From NCBI RefSeq assembly GCF_001422405.1, contig NZ_LMMV01000022.1, positions 176,628 to 240,627 of the forward strand: DNA of 64,000 bases, read 5' to 3'. This stretch comes from Pseudorhodoferax sp. Leaf267 (GTDB taxonomy: Bacteria; Pseudomonadota; Gammaproteobacteria; Burkholderiales; Burkholderiaceae_C). Both the position numbers and the translations under genes were made by a program. Below, in pieces: positions 37,067 to 45,535 of the stretch (its first letter is position 1; every line of letters starts with the position of its first letter). The notes below the pieces were generated by a model that was not told where the DNA came from, ran no database searches, and was given only the letters and a program-made list of their open reading frames with translations.

Positions 37067-38292
37067 CAGCGCCGGCAAGCGGCCCGCTGGCCGGCGTGCG
37101 CGTGATTGACCTGACCACCGTGCTCATGGGCCCCTCGGCCACGCAGGCCCTGGCCGATCTGGGCGCCGACGTGGTCAAGGTGGAGACGCCCGAGGGCGAC
37201 AACGTGCGCCGCATCGGCCCGGCCGGCGAGGAGCAGATGGGCCCACTGTTCCTGGGCCTGAACCGCAACAAGCGCAGCCTGGCGCTGGACCTGAAGCACC
37301 CGGAGGGCCGCGCCGCCTTCCTCAAGCTGGCCGCCACCGCCGACGTGCTGACCTGCAACGTGCGGCCCAAGGCCATGGCGCGGCTGGGCCTGAGCTACGA
37401 GGACGTGGCGGCGGTGAACCCGCGCATCGTCTATGTGTCCATGGTCGGCTTCTCGCAGCGCGGCCGGTACGCGCCGGCGCCGGCCTTCGACGACCTGATC
37501 CAGGCCGCCACCGGCCTGCCGGCCATGCTGGCGGCCAGCGGCGACGGCACGCCGCGCTTCGTGCCGCTGAACATCGCCGACCGCTCGGTGGGGCTGTATG
37601 CCTTCGGGGTGATCACGGCGGCGCTCTATGCGCGCGAGAAGACCGGCCGCGGCCAGCGCGTGGACGTGCCGATGTTCGAGACCATGGTGCCCTACATCCT
37701 GGGCGATCACCTGTACGGCGCCAAGTTCGTGCCGCCGCGCGGCGGCTACGGCTACCCGCGGCTGCTGGCGCCCTCGCGCCTGCCTTACCCCACGCGGGAC
37801 GGCCACATCGCCTGTGCCATGTACACCGATGCCCACTGGCGCAGCTTCCTGGCCATGACCGGGCAGGAGCACCTGATGGACCAGGACCCGCGCTTTGCCG
37901 ACCTGACCACGCGCACCGCGCACATCGACGAGCTCTATGCGCTGGTGGGCCGCGCGATGCGCGAGAAGACCACCGCCGAATGGGCCGCGCTGCTGACTGC
38001 GGCCGACATCCCGGTCTCGCCGGTGCACAGCTTCGACAGCCTGCTGGCCGACCCGCACTTGGCCGACATCGGCTTCTTCCGGGAGGTCGAGCATCCCACC
38101 ATGGGCACGATCCGCGAGACCGCCGTGCCCAGCGAATGGCATGGCACGCCGCCACAGGACTACCGCCCGCCGCCGCAGCTGGGCGAGCACAGCGCCGAGC
38201 TGCTGCGCGAGGCCGGCTACGGCGAGGCCGAGATCGACCGCCTGGTCACCGCCGGCATCTGCCGCATCCCCACCGGACCCGCGCGCCCATGA
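37063..38292 (+). CDS. Family III CoA-transferase (CaiB/BaiF type)
   Basis: A 409-aa CaiB/BaiF CoA-transferase that moves CoA between carboxylates. Landmarks are the N-terminal GVRVIDLTTVLMGPSATQ, KVETPEGDNVR, NRNKRSLALDL and NIADRSVGLYAF, where the Asp is the candidate catalytic aspartate. The GTG start overlaps the small ORF, and the stop overlaps the next ATG (ATGA), so small ORF, transferase and dehydrogenase are one coupled operon. It likely activates the pathway's free acid with an acyl-CoA donor. Confidence 0.92.
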   Translation: MTAPASGPLAGVRVIDLTTVLMGPSATQALADLGADVVKVETPEGDNVRRIGPAGEEQMGPLFLGLNRNKRSLALDLKHPEGRAAFLKLAATADVLTCNVRPKAMARLGLSYEDVAAVNPRIVYVSMVGFSQRGRYAPAPAFDDLIQAATGLPAMLAASGDGTPRFVPLNIADRSVGLYAFGVITAALYAREKTGRGQRVDVPMFETMVPYILGDHLYGAKFVPPRGGYGYPRLLAPSRLPYPTRDGHIACAMYTDAHWRSFLAMTGQEHLMDQDPRFADLTTRTAHIDELYALVGRAMREKTTAEWAALLTAADIPVSPVHSFDSLLADPHLADIGFFREVEHPTMGTIRETAVPSEWHGTPPQDYRPPPQLGEHSAELLREAGYGEAEIDRLVTAGICRIPTGPARP

Positions 38293-39455
38293 GCAAACCC
38301 ACCCTCACGCCCGAGCTGGCGCAGATCCGCGATGCCATCACCGCGTTGTGCGACCGCTTCGACGACGACTACTGGCTGCACGCGGACCGCGAGCACCGCT
38401 TCCCGCACGCGTTCCACCGCGCCGTGGCCGAGGCCGGCTGGCTGGGCATCACGTTGCCCGAGGCCTACGGCGGCGCCGGCCTGGGCGTGACCGAGGCGGC
38501 CTGGATGATGCAGCTCATCGCCAGCTCGGCCGGCACCATGGCCGCCTGCTCGGCGGTGCACATCAACATCTTCGGCCCGCATGCCATCAGCAAGCACTGC
38601 ACCGAAGAGCAAAAGCGCCGGCTGCTGCCGCCATTGAGCCGCGGCGAGGAACTGGTGGCCTTCGGCGTGACCGAGCCCGACGCCGGGCTGAACACCACGC
38701 AGATCGCCACGCGCGCGGTGCGCAGCGGCGACGGCTACGTCATCAACGGCCAGAAGGTCTGGACCAGCACCGCGCAGCAGGCCCACAAGATCATGCTGCT
38801 GGTGCGCACCGCGCCCTACGACGCGGCGCGGCCCACCGACGGCATCACGCTGTTCTACACCGACCTGGACCGGCGCCACATCGAGGTGCGCGAGATCGAG
38901 AAGCACGGCCGCGCGGCGGTGGACTCCAACGCCCTCTTCATCAACGACCTGCAAGTGCCCGCGCGCGACCGCATCGGCGCGGAGGGCCAGGGCTTTCGCA
39001 TCATCCTGGACAGCATGAACCCCGAGCGCATCCTGGTGGCGGCCGAGGCCATCGGCATCGGCCGGCGCGCGCTGGCCAAGGCCACGGCCTATGCCAAAGA
39101 GCGCGTGGTGTTCGGCCGGCCCATCGGCCAGAACCAGGCCATCCAGCACCCGCTGGCCGAGAGCTGGGCCGAGCTGGAGGCGGCCAACCTGATGGCCTTC
39201 CACGCCGCCGAGCTGTACGACGCCGGCCAGCCCTGCGGGCCCGAGGCGAATGCCGCCAAGGTGCTGGCGGCCGAGGCCGGCTACCGCGCCTGCGACCGCG
39301 CGGTGCGCACGCACGGCGGCTTCGGCTACGCCAGGCATTACCACGTGGAGCGCTACCTGCGCGAGGCCATGCTGCCGCGCATCGCCCCGGTCAGCCGCGA
39401 GCTGGTGCTGTGCCACATCGCCGAGCGCGTGCTGGGGCTGCCGAAATCCTATTGA
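38289..39455 (+). CDS. Acyl-CoA dehydrogenase
   Basis: A 388-aa acyl-CoA dehydrogenase with a complete fold: VAFGVTEPDAGLNTTQ, INGQKVWTSTAQQ, ERILVAAEAIGIGRRAL, VVFGRPIGQNQAIQHPLA and THGGFGYA. The C-terminus ends AERVLGLPKSY without the IYEGT glutamate. Coupled to the CoA-transferase by a 4-bp overlap, it probably introduces the first double bond into the acid that the transferase activates. Convergent with the thiolase-like gene; the 187-bp spacer 39456-39642 shows no gene. Confidence 0.92.
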   Translation: MSKPTLTPELAQIRDAITALCDRFDDDYWLHADREHRFPHAFHRAVAEAGWLGITLPEAYGGAGLGVTEAAWMMQLIASSAGTMAACSAVHINIFGPHAISKHCTEEQKRRLLPPLSRGEELVAFGVTEPDAGLNTTQIATRAVRSGDGYVINGQKVWTSTAQQAHKIMLLVRTAPYDAARPTDGITLFYTDLDRRHIEVREIEKHGRAAVDSNALFINDLQVPARDRIGAEGQGFRIILDSMNPERILVAAEAIGIGRRALAKATAYAKERVVFGRPIGQNQAIQHPLAESWAELEAANLMAFHAAELYDAGQPCGPEANAAKVLAAEAGYRACDRAVRTHGGFGYARHYHVERYLREAMLPRIAPVSRELVLCHIAERVLGLPKSY

Positions 39456-39642
39456 GCATCCTGATGCCCGAGGCCCACGGCGGCAGCGACCAGGGCCACC
39501 AGACGTCGGCCTGGTGCCGGAGGCGGCGGGCCAGAAGGCGACGGCGCGCGCCCGAAGCGCGTCGGCTGCGGCATCTGCCAGCACCGCGAAGGCTGCAGCA
39601 GTGCACCGCTGGCCCGCGCCAGCGTGCGCTATGGCAAGGTTT

Positions 39643-41211
39643 TCATGCGCAGCCCTGGGGGTCGAGCTGGAAGATCTGCAGCCCGTCCTGCCAGCGCACG
39701 CGCACACGGCGCGCCAGCGGGTCGAGGTCGTGCATGGCCTGCGGCGTGGCCGTGTCACCCACGGCGGTGGTCGCCAGCACGCGCTGCCCACCCTGCAGCA
39801 GCCGGCCCACGACGATGGCGTGCGTCGGCTGGCCCTGCTGGTGCACCACGGTGTAGCCTTCGATGCGCGCCGGGCCGGCTACCTTCTCGGCAAAGGGCGG
39901 CGCCGGTTCCGCATCGATGCGCTGCTGCAGCGGCGCATCGTCGGGCGCTTGCCATGCGCGCGGTGTGGTCGAGTAGACGCCGGCCGCGTACTTGCTCAAA
40001 TGCCCGCCGTTGGCCCCCACCAGCCCCAGCGCGCCGGGCCGCGCGCGCAGGCGTTGCGCCATCTCGGCGATGGCATGCAGCGAATAGCTGTTGCCCGGCC
40101 CGCCGAAGTACGGCAGCCCGCCCGTGACGGTGAGGCCGCGCGCATCGTCGGCCGCCAGCCCCAGCGCGTCACAGGCCACGTTGGACACGGCGATCGGAAA
40201 GCAGCTGTAGAAGTCAAAAAGGTCGATCTGCGGCACCGTGGCACCGGCCTGCGCCAGCGCTGCCCGCACGGCCATGCGTGCGGCCGGCGAGGTGCCCAGG
40301 TCGGCGCGCTCCAGCACCGGCCGCTCGGCCAGCGCGCTGCAGCCGTGCAGGAAGACCCAGCGCTCGCGCGCGATGCCCAGGCGCCGGGCGTTGCCCACCG
40401 AGGTCAGCAGCAGCGCGGCGCCCTGGTTGACCTGGTCGCGCGAGACCAGCCGCAGCGGATACGGGTCGGCCACCATGCGGTTGCGCGGGCCGACCGTCAC
40501 CAGCTCTTCGGCCGTGCGCGACGGCTGCGCGCTGCAGGCATAGGGGTTGCGCGCGGCCACGCCGGTGAAGGGTGCGAACAGCGCGCCCATCTGCGCCGCA
40601 TAGTCGGCGCGCGACAGGCCCAGCCGCGCGCGGCGCGCGCTCTCCAGCACCGCGTAAACCGTGGGCGCGCCCACCAGGCGCTGGCGGCGCTGCGCAGCCG
40701 GCAGGCTGCTGCCCGCGCCGCGGTCGTCCAGGCTGCCGGCGACCTGCTCGGCCCAGTTCAGCAGCGTGCCCTGCTGCTGCATGTGGCGCGCCGTGGAGAT
40801 CGCCTCCGAGCCGGTGACCAGGGCCACGCCGACCTCGCCCTCGGCGATGCGCGCGCACAGCTCGTTCACCAGGCGCTGCGGGCTGTCGCCGCCGACCTGC
40901 TCCAGGATGGCGCGCTGCGGGCCCATGCCCAGCCGCCGGGCGATCGAGCGCGGGTGGTTGGTGGAGATGCCGAACGGCGGCGGTACCGGGCGCGAGGCGT
41001 CGAAGGTGCGCGTGCTGGCGATGGTGTCGATCTCGGCGCGCAGGGCCTGCAGCGACAGCGCGTCCGCACAGGCTTCGGCGCAGGCCTGCGCGGCCAGGTC
41101 GTACGGCGACAGCGCGCGGTAGCCCGGCGCGTCCAGCCGGTCGACCGCCTGGCCCACGCCGACCAGGATGGGAGTGCGGTCCGGGACCGCGGGGTTCAGC
41201 GTGCCTGCCAT
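39643..41211 (-). CDS. Thiolase-like protein (SCP-x/acetyl-CoA acetyltransferase type)
   Basis: A 522-aa thiolase-superfamily protein with thiolase landmarks including VALVTGSEA and TGGLPYFGGPGNSYSLHAIAEM. Where biosynthetic thiolases have the nucleophilic Cys (CSSG-type loop), this one reads VGGDSPQRLVNE, so the usual nucleophile is absent. That substitution is seen in a long subgroup of thiolase-like proteins of unclear chemistry. These often need a DUF35 OB-fold partner, and one is encoded at 25943-26341. The C-terminal 100 residues form an extra domain typical of the subgroup. Confidence 0.82.
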   Translation of the reverse strand: MAGTLNPAVPDRTPILVGVGQAVDRLDAPGYRALSPYDLAAQACAEACADALSLQALRAEIDTIASTRTFDASRPVPPPFGISTNHPRSIARRLGMGPQRAILEQVGGDSPQRLVNELCARIAEGEVGVALVTGSEAISTARHMQQQGTLLNWAEQVAGSLDDRGAGSSLPAAQRRQRLVGAPTVYAVLESARRARLGLSRADYAAQMGALFAPFTGVAARNPYACSAQPSRTAEELVTVGPRNRMVADPYPLRLVSRDQVNQGAALLLTSVGNARRLGIARERWVFLHGCSALAERPVLERADLGTSPAARMAVRAALAQAGATVPQIDLFDFYSCFPIAVSNVACDALGLAADDARGLTVTGGLPYFGGPGNSYSLHAIAEMAQRLRARPGALGLVGANGGHLSKYAAGVYSTTPRAWQAPDDAPLQQRIDAEPAPPFAEKVAGPARIEGYTVVHQQGQPTHAIVVGRLLQGGQRVLATTAVGDTATPQAMHDLDPLARRVRVRWQDGLQIFQLDPQGCA

Positions 41212-41654
41212 CTCGGCGTCCTCGTCTTTTGCAAGGCGCGCGGTCCTGCGGTGTCGTCCCGGGTGGTGCGCAGCCGCGCCAAGGCCTCGGCGCCGATGTG
41301 CCGGGCGGCGGTCGGAGAGCCCAGCGCCGCGTTTTCGCAGCTACGCGTGGCCAGGGCCAGGGCGGCCGGCAGCACCTCGCCAAGCGGCAGCGCCTGGTGG
41401 ACAAGGCCCCACTGCGGCCTTGCCTGCGCGTTCATCGCCGCACCTGCTGCAGGTCGGCCCCGGCGCACCAGGCGCGCCCGCCGGCACCGGTCAGCACAGC
41501 GGCCCCACGGGTCTGCGTGAGCCGCGCTCGGTTCGTCGGCGTCGCCCGTCTCCTGCGCCATGCGTGCGGTCACGCAGTGCGGGAGCTCGGGCCGGCCCAG
41601 CGTCATGACCACGATGCGGTCCACCCGCTCGACCCGGATGTGCTGCAGGCGCAT
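41196..41654 (-). pseudogene. Decayed, frameshifted crotonase
   Basis: The frame begins like an enoyl-CoA hydratase (MRLQHIRVERVDRIVVMTLGRPE given as MRLQHIRVERV then DRIVVMTLGRPE). It then goes out of frame. In another frame the region near 41450-41540 encodes AAVLTGAGGRAWCAGADL, the crotonase oxyanion-hole motif, which then stops. The original frame resumes with a crotonase-like C-terminus (GLVHQALPLGEVLPAALALA). The central 80-100 residues, including the second catalytic segment, are missing. So it has at least one frameshift and one deletion, and is not functional. Confidence 0.8.
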
Positions 41655-41657
41655 GGC

Positions 41658-43775
41658 TCAGGCGCCGTCGCTCGGCCAGGTGACGAGGCCGTTTAGCGCC
41701 TCGATCTGGCGGCCGGCCACACGCAGCGCGTTGACCTGCAGCACCGCCGCCGCGGGGTGCAGCGCCAGCGCCGCATCACCGATGCTTTCGATGGCACGCA
41801 CCAGCCCATGCAGGTCGGCCGGCTCCTGGCCGCGCGCACCGGCCAGCAGGCCGAAGCCTCGCAACGCGCGCAGCATGGCCGCGATCTCCTCGCCGCGCAG
41901 CGGCAGCGGGCGCATCTGCACGTCCGTCAGCACCTCGCTCCAGATCCCGCCCAGGCCCACGGCCAGCAGTGGGCCCCAGGCGGCATCGCGGGTAACGCTC
42001 ACGCGCAGCTCCACTCCCCCGCGCCGCATCGGCGAGACGGCGACGCCTTCGATAAGGGCCTCGGGGCGCCGGGTGTGCACGCTGCGCACGATGTCGCCGA
42101 AGGCCCGGGACACGTCGGTATCGCCACGCACGTCCAGCCGCACGCCGCCGGCCTCGGTCTTGTGCGCGACGTCGGGCGCGCTGACCTTCAGCGCCACGGG
42201 GCTGCGGAACTGGCGGGCCGCGTCCTGCGCCTGCACCGCGGTGGCCGCCAGCAGCGTTGGCACCACCGGCACGCCATGGCGCTGCAGGTGCCGCAGCACG
42301 GCGCGCTCGCCCACCGGGCGCTCGCAGGCCGGGCCGGCCGGGCCGGCTGGCCCGGCGTCGGCCAGTGGTGGTGCCGCGAGCCGGGCCGACCAGTCGATTG
42401 CCTTGGCCAGGCTGCGCGCCAGGTGCGCGATGCCGCCGGTGACGAAGGGGATGCCCACCGCCTGCTGCGCCTCACGCAGGAGCGGGGTGGACGGCCGCAG
42501 CGCGTGGGAGGCCAGCAGCGCGCGCGGCCCCAGCGGCGCCAGCGCGGCCCCGGCGGCCTGCATCAGCGGCAGCCGCGTGCCGCTGCGCTTGTCCTTGCTG
42601 CCGATGGTGTAGCCGCACACGGTCAGCGCCACGCCCGGGTCGTCGGCGATGGCCTGCAGGCAGTGCGTGAGCAGCGTCGGGTCGTTGATGACCGCGCCGG
42701 TGGTGTCGAAGGGGTTGTCGGTGCGTGCGTCGTCGGGCAGCACGCTGCGCAGCCGTTCCAAGGTGGCGGGCGCGAGGGCCGGCATCGGCAGCCCGGCCCG
42801 TTCGGCCGCCTCCGCGAACACACTGCAGGCGCCGCCCGACGGCGATACGTAGGCGATGCCGCCAGGGCCGATGGGGCCTGTGTGGGCGAGCAGCGCGGCG
42901 GTGCCGACCAGGTCTTCCAGGCTGTCGGCGCGCAGCACGCCATGGTGGCGGCAGACCGCGTCGAACACCGCGTCGTCCCCGGTCAGCGCGCCGGTGTGCG
43001 CCGGGGCGATGGCGGCGCTGCGCGCGCCACGGCCGAGCTTGAGCACCACGATCGGCTTGCGCACGGCCAGCGCGCGGCGCGCCACGGCGACGAAGCGCGC
43101 CGGGTTGCGCACGGTCGCGGCGCAGACACCGATGGCGCGCGTGGCGGGGTCGTCCATCAAATGCTCGACCACGTCGCACAGGTCGACCATGGCCTCGTTG
43201 CCCATGGCCGCCATGAAGGACAGGCCCACGCCCTGCTGCAGCGCGTAGTCGGCCAGCGCCACGCACATGGAGCCGCTCTGCGACACGCAAGCCAGGCCGC
43301 CCGGCAGCACCGGCTCGGGCACGGTGAAGGCGCACAGGCCGCTGCGCGCGGCGATGTGGGCCACGCCCATGCTGTTGGGGCCCATGAAGGTGATGCCGTG
43401 GCGGCGCGCCTGCTCCAGCAGGCGCTGCTGCGCAGCCGCACCCTCGGGCCCGGTCTCGGAAAAGCCCGAGCTCAGCACCACGGCTGTGCGGATGCCGGCT
43501 TGCGCCATGTCGTCGAAGACCTGCGGCACGCTGGCTGCCGGCGCCAGCACGCAGGCCGTGTCCACCGGCGCACCGATCTGCGTGGCCGAGCGGAAGCCGG
43601 GCAGGCCGTGCGCCGGGGACGCGCTGCGGTTGATGGCGAACATCGGCCCGTCGTAGCCCAGCGTGCGCGTGGCGTTGACGATGCCGCGCGACCAGGCGGA
43701 TTTGTCCGAGGCGCCATACAGCGCGACCGATCGCGGGCGCAGCAGAAGCGCCAAAGGTGTGGGGGCGGCGCTCAC
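41658..43775 (-). CDS. Acyl-CoA synthetase, NDP-forming (acetate-CoA ligase family)
   Basis: A 705-aa fused NDP-forming acyl-CoA ligase. The CoA-binding domain is N-terminal (LLRPRSVALYGASDK...), followed by succinyl-CoA-ligase-like domains (GPNSMGVAHIA, VSQSGSM, AHTGALTGDDAVFDAV with the likely phospho-His) and a C-terminal ATP-grasp domain (RFRSPVALKVSAPDVAHKTE, GVELRVSV). It makes acyl-CoA from an acid, CoA and ATP with ADP release. GTG start at 43775 overlaps the upstream CoA-transferase stop (GTGA), so both are co-translated. The Pro/Gly/Ala run near residue 465 is a linker. Confidence 0.88.
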   Translation of the reverse strand: MSAAPTPLALLLRPRSVALYGASDKSAWSRGIVNATRTLGYDGPMFAINRSASPAHGLPGFRSATQIGAPVDTACVLAPAASVPQVFDDMAQAGIRTAVVLSSGFSETGPEGAAAQQRLLEQARRHGITFMGPNSMGVAHIAARSGLCAFTVPEPVLPGGLACVSQSGSMCVALADYALQQGVGLSFMAAMGNEAMVDLCDVVEHLMDDPATRAIGVCAATVRNPARFVAVARRALAVRKPIVVLKLGRGARSAAIAPAHTGALTGDDAVFDAVCRHHGVLRADSLEDLVGTAALLAHTGPIGPGGIAYVSPSGGACSVFAEAAERAGLPMPALAPATLERLRSVLPDDARTDNPFDTTGAVINDPTLLTHCLQAIADDPGVALTVCGYTIGSKDKRSGTRLPLMQAAGAALAPLGPRALLASHALRPSTPLLREAQQAVGIPFVTGGIAHLARSLAKAIDWSARLAAPPLADAGPAGPAGPACERPVGERAVLRHLQRHGVPVVPTLLAATAVQAQDAARQFRSPVALKVSAPDVAHKTEAGGVRLDVRGDTDVSRAFGDIVRSVHTRRPEALIEGVAVSPMRRGGVELRVSVTRDAAWGPLLAVGLGGIWSEVLTDVQMRPLPLRGEEIAAMLRALRGFGLLAGARGQEPADLHGLVRAIESIGDAALALHPAAAVLQVNALRVAGRQIEALNGLVTWPSDGA

Positions 43776-44956
43776 GCAGCGGGGCTCCACTGGCGCACGG
43801 CACCGCGCGCCACCAGCGCATCGATGGTGTGGGCCGGCACGCCCCAGCCGGCCAGCACTGCGCGCGACTGCTGGCCGATGTGCGGTGCCTGCTGGGCCGC
43901 ACCGGTGTCGAACGGCTGCGCGCCCGGCACGTTGCCCAGCGGCAGGCGCTGCGCCAGCCCGTCCTGCTCGGCCCATGCCACGGCGTGCTGGTGTTCGACC
44001 TGCGGGTGCGCCAGCAGCTGCTCGTAGCTGAGCACGCGTGTATGCAGCACGCCGGCCTCTTCCAGCAGGTCGGCGATCTGCTCGGTGGTGCGGCGTTCGA
44101 ACTCGGCGCGCAGCGCGGCCATGAGCGGCGCCTCGTGCGTGAGCCGGCTGTCGCGCGACGCGTAACGCGGGTCAAGCGCCAAATCGTCGCGGCCCAGTGC
44201 GTGGCACAACGCGACGAAATGCTTGTCGCGCATGACCGAGATCGAGATGTTGCCGTCGGCCGTGCGCATCACACCCAGCGGCGCGTACATGGCCCGGTTC
44301 ATGCCGCCGGCGGCCATCTCGGCCAGCTTGGTGGTCTGGAAGGCGATGGCCGACTGCATCAGGCTGCAGTCGATGTACTTGCCCTCGGTCGCACCCTGGG
44401 CACGCTCCAGCAGCGCGGTGGTGATGGCCTGGAAGGCGTACAGGCCGGTGATGACGTCCATCATCACCATGTCCACGCGGCGCGGCACGCCATCGGCGCC
44501 GGCGTTCATGTGCATGAAGCCGGAGAAGCCCTGCATCACGCCGTCGGTGGCGGGCAGCGTGGCCATCGGCCCGGTCTGGCCGAAGCCGGTGACCGACAGG
44601 TAGACCACGCGCGGGTTGGCGCGCCGCACGCTGGCGTAGTCCAGCCCATGCCGGGCCAGCACGCCGCTGCGGAAGGACTCGATCACCACGTCGGCCTCGC
44701 CTGCGGCGCGCTGCACGATGGCCAGCGCCTCGAGGTCCTGGAAGTCCACTGCCAGCGACTGCTTGCCGCGGTTGTAGGCGACCATGTAGGAGCTGAGGTC
44801 GCCGAACTGGCGGCCCATCGTGCGCGCCCAGTCGCCACCTGGCGACTCGACCTTGACGACCTCGGCCCCGTGCTGGCGGCACAGCATGCCGGCGTGCGGG
44901 CCGGCGACGCCCATGGACAGGTCCAGCACACGCAGGCCTTTCATGGCTTGGCTCAT
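43772..44956 (-). CDS. Family III CoA-transferase (CaiB/BaiF type), second copy
   Basis: A 394-aa CaiB/BaiF CoA-transferase: MKGLRVLDLSMGVAGPHAGM, EVVKVESPGGDWAR, NRGKQSLAVDF, and MVMMDVITGLYAFQAITTAL, where the Asp is the likely catalytic residue. Distinct from the copy at 37063, so probably handling another acid. GAGGAG precedes the ATG. It is first of a coupled pair with the acyl-CoA synthetase: the pair offers two alternative activation routes, ATP-driven or by transfer. Confidence 0.92.
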   Translation of the reverse strand: MSQAMKGLRVLDLSMGVAGPHAGMLCRQHGAEVVKVESPGGDWARTMGRQFGDLSSYMVAYNRGKQSLAVDFQDLEALAIVQRAAGEADVVIESFRSGVLARHGLDYASVRRANPRVVYLSVTGFGQTGPMATLPATDGVMQGFSGFMHMNAGADGVPRRVDMVMMDVITGLYAFQAITTALLERAQGATEGKYIDCSLMQSAIAFQTTKLAEMAAGGMNRAMYAPLGVMRTADGNISISVMRDKHFVALCHALGRDDLALDPRYASRDSRLTHEAPLMAALRAEFERRTTEQIADLLEEAGVLHTRVLSYEQLLAHPQVEHQHAVAWAEQDGLAQRLPLGNVPGAQPFDTGAAQQAPHIGQQSRAVLAGWGVPAHTIDALVARGAVRQWSPAA

Positions 44957-44959
44957 GTA

Positions 44960-45154
44960 CTAGCTCCTCGAACAGTGTTCGCTGCGGTGCGCTGGCACCG
45001 CCGGCATCGGCGCGCAAGGCGGCCACGCAATTGGCCATGCCGGCGGCCAGGCGCGGCGGGTCGCGCGGTCGTTGCCGTAGGAGGTGAAGCCATCGATCGC
45101 GCGCGGGTCGATCCCGACGATCGCGGTGCGCCCGCGCGGCGTCCTGTCGCTCAT
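44960..45154 (-). pseudogene. Truncated thiolase-like gene fragment
   Basis: The frame from ATG 45154 reads MSDRTPRGRTAIVGI and then DPRAIDGFTSYGNDRAT, resembling the very start and a later N-terminal segment of SCP-x-type thiolases with the piece between deleted. After that the frame turns into a Trp/Pro-rich nonsense tail. In the next frame, ATRLAAGMANCVAAL-type residues continue a thiolase-like helix. The match is by eye, so moderate confidence. Lies just before the CoA-transferase gene and probably contributes only leader sequence. Confidence 0.45.
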
Positions 45155-45535
45155 GTGTTGCCTTGCTGTGTTCGAGTCAGCCATTACAGGCCGGCGACGA
45201 CACGGTGACAACGGACGTTTCATCGGCGCGCGCACTCCGAAACGTCGGGGGCCTGCAGGCCGTTCCCGAAGTAATTACTGAATGGCCTATTTTTAGTTTT
45301 TTCTAGGGCTGCCGCGCCATGCGACGTGGTGTCGGCTCGTGGGCCGACACACGAGCAGACGATGGCCAGGCATGCGAACACTCGACGGCCGCCGCGCCCG
45401 GAGCGCAACCCGACGACTCGGGAAGCGGCAAGCCCAGCGGCTCCCCGAGAAAAGCTGCGTTGCCCGCACCGGTCGTGTTGCCTAGCATGCACAAGGCCTA
45501 TTGACCGGCCATTCCATCAATGCCTGAGGATGCGC
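45155..45535. other. Divergent intergenic region with AT-rich segment
   Basis: About 380 bp between the thiolase remnant (minus) and the aldehyde dehydrogenase (plus). It has a locally AT-rich stretch (45268-45305) with the palindrome AGTAATTACT (45270-45279), which looks like an operator or promoter core. It also holds an 8-bp hairpin at 45329-45350. No credible gene was seen. Confidence 0.5.
45329..45350. repeat. 8-bp perfect inverted repeat
   Basis: GTGTCGGC (45329-45336) / GCCGACAC (45343-45350) with a 6-base loop, about 190 bp before the aldehyde dehydrogenase start. No T run follows on either strand, so it is more likely an operator or mRNA hairpin than a terminator. Confidence 0.45.

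Noticed and set aside
39456-39642. Gene in the gap between the acyl-CoA dehydrogenase and thiolase-like genes
   Set aside because: Open frames exist, but none has a ribosome site or domain; the gap is convergent.
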